Below are positions 58,311-64,000 of a stretch of DNA of 64,000 bases, piece after piece. Source of the DNA: Fulvia fulva (taxonomy: Eukaryota > Ascomycota > Dothideomycetes > Mycosphaerellales > Mycosphaerellaceae); the NCBI RefSeq assembly GCF_020509005.1, contig NC_063018.1, positions 4,622,796 through 4,686,795 of the forward strand, written 5' to 3'. The translations under genes and the position numbers were made by a program. The notes under the pieces are model-generated. The model searched no databases and was not told the DNA's origin. It saw only the letters and a list, made by a program, of their open reading frames with translations. Position 1 is the stretch's first letter; each line of letters begins with the position of its first letter.

Positions 58311-61300
58311 CTCCTACTTATCTCGTATAGGAGGTTATAGTCTACTCACTTCCTATTAACAGTACTTAGACCTTTTTATAACAGGTTAAGCTAGCTTATA
58401 AACCTCTAGAAGTATAGACTAGTCTTTGGTTTTATAAACCCGTCTATAACTTTTTTAGAGGTTAGGATATACTTAATAGCAATAAGCCTCTTCTACTAAA
58501 GTTTCCTAATAGAGTTATAGGCAATATCAATGTGCTTCGACTTGTTATAAACATATACATCTTTTACTAGGGTAAGGGCAGCTTAATTGTTACCTCTTAA
58601 TTAGACTAGTCTCAAATTTGATATAGTCTCCTAGTTTCTAGTAATTCTTAGTTGATAGGAACAGTCTCCTCCTAACTCTAGACAATCTATTTCTCTTAGT
58701 AGTAAAGCTAGGAATTAGGACTGCTTTGTGTATATATTTATAGCTATATATTTCGCCTCTATTAAAGATGTTACTACAGACTTTTGCTTCTTACTAATCT
58801 AAGAAACTAGTGCTCTATAGAGGAAGAAGACATACCTAAGGATTAAGACTCTGTCTACTTTCTCTATAGTATAATCAGAATTATAGTATCTAATAAGGTG
58901 TCCTTTTCTAGACTTTAAGAACTAAAGTCCTATATTAGGGTATACTCGTAGGTGCCTAGTGATCTTCTTCAAAGCCTTTATATAGTAGGTAGATAGGTCA
59001 CTCACAAATAAGCTTATCCTTCCTAGGGTAAAAGCAATGTCTAGCCTTATAAATGTTGCTAGCTATATCTAATTACTATTAATACTCTAGTACTCTGCCT
59101 TGTTACACCTCTTATCTATATAGCTTGAAGGTTTCAGGGCCTTATAGCTGTCTATAGGTAAGTATATAGGTGCTGCCTTCTTATAGTTTATTCTTATCTT
59201 TGCTAGGCTATCCCTAATAAAGTGTCCTTAGTCAAGTTTCAGGATTCCTCTCTTCCTGTCCCTTATAACTCTTATACTAAGGATCTTTTTAGGTTTACCT
59301 AGATCTTTAATCTTAAAGATCTTGCTAAGTTCTCTTTTGAACTAGAGAACATCTATTAACTTTAGTATAGTAATTAGAATGTTATCTATATATATAAGGA
59401 TTATGATCTCCCTCTTCTTATAGATAAGTAGGCATAGATCTACCTCTGACTATGTGAATCCAATCTCTCTAAGCTTTAACATATAGAGTTGATTCCAATC
59501 TCTAGCTACTTACTTAAGTCTATACAAGCTTTTAAGGATTTTGAACACTATGTTTAGTAGAAGCTCAACTCCTAGTAGTAGTAACATAAAGATGTCTTTA
59601 TAGAGGGTGCTTTCTATAAATGTATTGTTTACATCTACTTAGTGAAGATGAAGATCCTTCTTATATATAATAGCTATAAACACCCTAAGGGTGTCCTATC
59701 TTACTATAGATACAAATATCTCTATAAAGTTAACACTAAACTTCTATAAGAAGCCCCTTATAACTAGTCTGGCCTTGAACTTTTCAATAGCTCTACTAAT
59801 GCTTCTCTTAATTTCAAAGACCTATCTTAATATAATTAGATTTGCTCCTTTTAGTAGAACAGAATTTTCCTAGGTGTTGTTACTCTATAGAGTATCTAGT
59901 TCCTTTTGGATTGCTTCCTTCTAAAGATGTCCCTATTTCTTGTCATTTATAGCATACTTATAGGATTTCAGAATTAGGACCTCTTGCTTATATATAATGG
60001 CTTCTATAGTTACTACAAAGGCCATTTCCTTAACTTCTTATAGAAATTCGCTATCCTATAGTATTGAACTGTCTACTAATTATATAGCTATAAAGAAAGC
60101 TTAGTAAAAAGCAGCAAGGTTCTCTAAGAGGTCTATTACTTCTTCTACTTTAGTAGTTAGTTCGGGCTTAGGAACTATAGATTTTAGGGCTTTCTGTTTT
60201 ATGTTATAGCCCTTAACATTATAGTCAGTCTTTCTGTTTCTAAGGGATGATTTAGGGACCGTTACTTATGACCTAGTAACGTCTATTTCCTAGGGATCTA
60301 GGGAGCTTCTCTTAATTAGCTAATCGATTTTCTAAAATTCCCCTACGTTCTCCGGAGATTAGGAAAGTTATGTAAATAGCTTTCTTAGCTAAGCGACTTT
60401 AGGGCTCTTAATTAGCTAATCTATTTCGGGGGTGCTTTAATAGACGCCTAAATAGTAGTTAGATTGTCCTAAGGATACGTTCTTCCTCGGCCTTCCTAAG
60501 GGCTTCCTAGCTAGTATGCTACTTAGTAGATTTAATGTTAGAGCATTGAGACCTATATCACCTCTAGGCTAGTCCTTAAAGAAGTCTATATATATATATT
60601 GTTTAATAGCTCTTATGTCTAGTTCCTAAAAGAGCTAGGCTTTAGCTATGTTTTTAATATACCTAATAAATACTACTTCTTTACCCCTATTTATTAGCTT
60701 GTCACTTCTTACCTATTAAGGTTAGGATCTTATGTCTATATAGACAATAGCTTTATATCCCTAAACTTCCAAATAGTTAATAGTCGGTTTGATACTATTA
60801 AAAGCCTTATCTAGTAAAACCTTAAACCTATCGTAATCTAGGCCATTTAGCAGTTTGTTCCTTATATCAGTTTGGGCCTCTAGTACTTTAAGCCAAAATT
60901 TAACCGGCGTTTTAGCCTCTTTAAGCATTGCCCTTATATAGTCCTCTAAGGTTTGTATTGACCTCTTAACTAGTCTATTCTATAGAGAGTTATATACCTT
61001 AGTCGGCTCGAGCCTAATCCCTAAATCCTTCTTCTACTACTTTACTAATATAATAAGTTCTTTTGTATTATTAAGCCTTACTACTTTTAGCTACGCTAAT
61101 GATTTCCTCTCTACTTTAATCTTCTAGTTCTAGAGAGCAACTAGAGCATCTTCTCTTTTCCTAAGAGGAAAGGTCTACTTCTTCCTAGAGAAGTTGTTAA
61201 TACTCTTAAGCTAGTATTTGAATCCTAGTCTTAAGATTAGTAGTGGGCTATATATATTAATAGATATAAGGGCAAGTCTTTTAGGTCTTCTCTCTATAGC

Positions 61301-61510
61301 TTTGCCTTTATACTTCTTTATCTTTACTATTAAACATACTCTATACTAGTGAAAGCTATCCTTAGAGATAGGAATGGGTTCTTTTAAGTCTATTACCTTA
61401 TAAAGATTCTAGAGCAAATTCTTCCCAAAGTGTACAAATCTTCTATACTAAAGCTCCTACTACTTTAGGTCGGTCTCTAATAAAGTAGTTATAAAGACAT
61501 TCTCTATTAG
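58076..61510 (-). mobile_element. Copia-B, minus strand, lacking its 5' part
   Basis: 3' LTR at 58076-58310. Rightwards, on the minus strand, come RNase H (KHIDIAYN near 58540), RT (YIDN for YVDD near 59365-59385), and the integrase core and zinc region to about 61440, with many stops. gag, protease and the 5' LTR are missing where LINE sequence begins near 61510. It is a different Copia family from Copia-1 and Copia-2. Confidence 0.82.
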
Positions 61511-61524
61511 TAGTATATATAATA

Positions 61525-63471
61525 AGTAAGATTACGACGAGAATTGCGACGATAAAAATGGCGACGACGACGGTAGTAGACGACCGAGAGCAAGGGGGAG
61601 ACGAGTAGAGGACGTTCTATAAGAAGGCGGAAGAGATAGTAGCGGTAGAAGAAGGGAGGTTTCCGGAGAGAGTACTAAAAGGAGTAATAAGCGAACTACT
61701 CGGGGGACTAAAGGCGCTTAAACAATAAACCAGTACTACAATTAACATAGCAATCGAGGTAGTAACACGAAACGTAAGAAACAACCCTTAAAGAGACCCG
61801 AGATAGACCTAGGGCCTAACAACCTAGGTAATAATCGCAAGCTAACCTACCCCCCCTTAGAGTATAGTACTACGAGTCTATATTACGGACTAGAAAGAGA
61901 AGGAAGAGATAGGAAAGATAACTAGAAGGGAGATAGTCGAGAAGATCGGAGTAAAGGGAATAGTAGGGGCAAGAGTAGATAACAAAGGGGTCAAGCTATT
62001 TATAGTATATATATAGGACAAGAAGGCCCTCGAAATAAAAAGGAGTAGATACTAAAGATCGGGAGCACAGCAAAAGTCTTCTATTAATAGTATATAGTAA
62101 TTACGTATAGGGTCCTACAAACCTTTAATATATAAAGGGATATACCAAACCTCTAGAGGTAAAACTAGGTAATAGTACTAGGACTATAGATCACAAAGAC
62201 AGTGTAGGTCAAGAAGAAGATAGAGGAGGGTAAGAGGGCCTCCTCGCTAATCTTATAGGTTGTAATACTAGAGCAAGCGAACAAGGTCTTAGACTAAGGG
62301 TTATACTAGGACTTTAAGAGGCTAGATGTAGAAATCTATTAGAGCAACTATAGAATCCTTTAATATTTCAACCGTTAATAGTACGGACATATTGCCCTAA
62401 AGTGTAGTAAAGCTATACTAGTCTGCTCCTACTATACTAGTAATCACGCGACCTAAGAGTACTAAAAACGGAAGGAGGACATAAGATACGTAGTATATAG
62501 GAGAAAACACCCGGTATAGTTAAACTAATACCTAGTTAGACTATTAGCCTAGTGGAGAGCGCGGGAAGTAAGGGTAATAATACTAACTAGGTTCCTAGTA
62601 GATAAACAGAAACAACTAGAAAGAACCACCTACCTAAATAGGAGACCCCGGCTATAAGAGGAGCTATAAATAGTGCTAGTAATAGTGAGACTAACGTTCT
62701 TATATAAGGTAGCGCAGAGTAATAGACAAATAAGAATCAACCAAATGATAGGGAGCTAACCCTAAAGGGAAGAATAGGAGGAGGGACGGGAAAACTAATA
62801 GCAAGACTAATAGTAAGACTAAACGGACCTAGACACAAACATGTCCTAATGCCTTATACTAATAGACTATTAATCATTTAGTATAATGTGAACAGAAGTA
62901 AAGACAAGGTCTAAAGGAGCTTTATACAAGCCTTAGACCCGGAGGAATACTATATTATAGCAATATAGGAACTATAGATCGACCTATACTCTAGGATTCT
63001 ATTAACTATACGAGACCCGAGATACTACGTAGTAATAAACAGAACCGAGGGAGTCCTACGAACATATATCTATATCAGTAAGAAGGTACTAGTAGAGGAC
63101 TAGTAGGCCTAGCCGAGAACTAATAGAGATATTACTATAGTATAGCTTAAAACAACTTAAGGCTAGGTCCTAATCTATAGCGTATACAACCTACCTCTAG
63201 AGTCTAGAAGTAGTACATAACTATATACGCTAGGAAGGCTCCCGGAAGTAATAGACTAACAAAACTATAACATCGTAATAGGAGATTTCAACCTCTACTA
63301 CCTAAAGTAGGGATCGGACTTCACTCTAGTACACTACTTCTGAGTAGGGAGGCTTGTTAGTCAGATAGAAACAGCCTAAATAGACATGATTACGCTAAAG
63401 GGAACAGAAACTTAGGCTAGAAACAACAGTTCTAGTATACTAGACCTATACTTTATATCCTACGCCTTGAC
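61525..63471 (+). mobile_element. RIP-mutated LINE truncated in its endonuclease domain by the chromosome end
   Basis: From about 61559 (ATGGCGACG) an ORF1-like frame with stops leads to zinc-knuckle remnants near 62370-62450 (QYGHIALKC). ORF2 then starts near 62850, with an endonuclease reading EEYYIIAIQEL, a GDFN motif near 63280 and LDLYFISYALT near 63440. The matching point in the intact LINE is about residue 215 of ORF2. The RT and 3' end are absent. The 5' end faces the centromere and the break faces the telomere. Confidence 0.72.
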
Positions 63472-63914
63472 TGTCATGGTCTCCCTATAGAGTGTACAGA
63501 AGGTGGGGACAGAAGAGCCTTAGAGCGCTTAGAAGTCGTCAAGAAGTGACAGTCCAGCTTAGTGTGTAAGCGCCAAGAATCATATGCCCCGCAACATTTA
63601 CTACGGGACCTAGCCCTCTAAATTCACCCCTCTACCAAACCTTGAAGCACGTGGAAGACTCGGAACGTAGGGCAGGTTGGAATAAGGTTTTGAGCAAAGC
63701 TGCTAAGCGCGGCTTCGCACGGGTTAGCCCTGTTAATGCGGGGACACGCACTCGCGAGGGTCGCGTATAAATATCTGGCCTTCCCCAGGCCTCTCTTGCT
63801 TTCTTCGTCTTTTGTTTTGTGTAGCCATCATACCATACCCTTTTGCATCTGCACTTCGCACCTGCATTCTCGCTTTCACCCTTGCATCTCACAGGCCAGG
63901 CTCTCGCCCTGACA
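63472..63914 (+). repeat. Young solo Gypsy LTR (443 bp) next to the telomere
   Basis: It starts TGTCATGG and ends CCCTGACA within a perfect TSD TTGAC (63467-63471, 63915-63919). It is the same 77-bp-deleted subfamily and length as 14809-15251, with CpA/TpG retained. Only ACGACGGG separates its duplication from the telomere repeats. The minus-strand ORF inside it is not a gene. Confidence 0.94.
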
Positions 63915-63927
63915 TTGACACGACGGG

Positions 63928-64000
63928 TTAGGGTTAGGGTTAGGGTTAGGGTTAGGGTTAGGGTTAGGGTTAGGGTTAGGGTTAGGGTTAGGGTTAGGTT
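63928..64000 (+). repeat. Telomere repeats (TTAGGG)n
   Basis: About twelve TTAGGG units to the last base, G-rich strand towards the end, so this is a true right chromosome terminus. The final unit reads TTAGG, one G short. Confidence 0.98.

Noticed and set aside
61525..64000. Telomere-targeting LINE (MoTeR-like)
   Set aside because: The LINE has no telomere-like motif at an end, lacks its RT and 3' end, and is RIP-mutated. Truncation by a break fits better.
1..64000. CRISPR arrays, rRNA or tRNA genes, secondary-metabolite cluster
   Set aside because: None seen. The organism is a eukaryote, no tRNA fold was noticed by eye, and no biosynthetic enzyme is encoded. A tRNA scan would settle the tRNA point.

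Overview
The window is the end of a chromosome of a filamentous ascomycete. It finishes in about twelve TTAGGG telomere repeats. Most of it is nested transposable elements with the signature of repeat-induced point mutation (RIP): CpA changed to TpA on both strands, CpG largely spared, and reading frames broken mainly by TAG/TAA at former Gln and Trp codons. A 49-nt GT-AG intron, a PHD-finger gene and a degenerate F-box gene of a type common in Dothideomycetes support Pezizomycotina, possibly Dothideomycetes (inference).

Layout. 1-5351: 3' part of a decayed Gypsy element (family Gypsy-1, copy A) inserted in an old RIP-mutated Copia. 5352-11709: that old Copia, interrupted at 6392-11120 by a younger Copia of the same family with indistinguishable LTRs. 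11710-12750: 3' end of a second Gypsy family. 12751-19485: Gypsy-1 copy B, carrying a young solo LTR at 14809-15251. 19486-31878: a Mutator-like (MULE) transposon on the minus strand, split by a RIP-mutated Copia (19867-30421) that itself carries a near full-length Tad-like LINE (21799-26788, minus strand). 31.3-40.4 kb: a gene island without RIP, with a PHD-finger gene, a broken F-box gene and a TMEM135-like membrane protein gene. 40.4-43.6 kb: RIP-mutated LINE. 43608-43842: solo Copia LTR. 44045-57404: Gypsy-1 copy C, split at 48678-55744 by a young, unmutated Tf1/sushi-type chromovirus. 58076-about 61510: truncated minus-strand Copia-B. About 61525-63471: LINE truncated inside its endonuclease domain. 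63472-63914: young solo LTR. 63928-64000: telomere.

Target-site duplications (TSDs) seen directly give a relative chronology. RIP-saturated Copia, Gypsy-1, MULE and LINE copies came first; then the lightly mutated LINE and Copia; then the two 443-bp solo LTRs and the unmutated chromovirus. The chromovirus is the most notable object. It has indistinguishable 372-bp LTRs, a probable self-priming site, an ATGA gag/pol overlap, a chromodomain out of frame with pol, a promoter region with six TGATCA palindromes, and an antisense ORF encoding a zinc-cluster-like, coiled-coil protein between pol and the 3' LTR.
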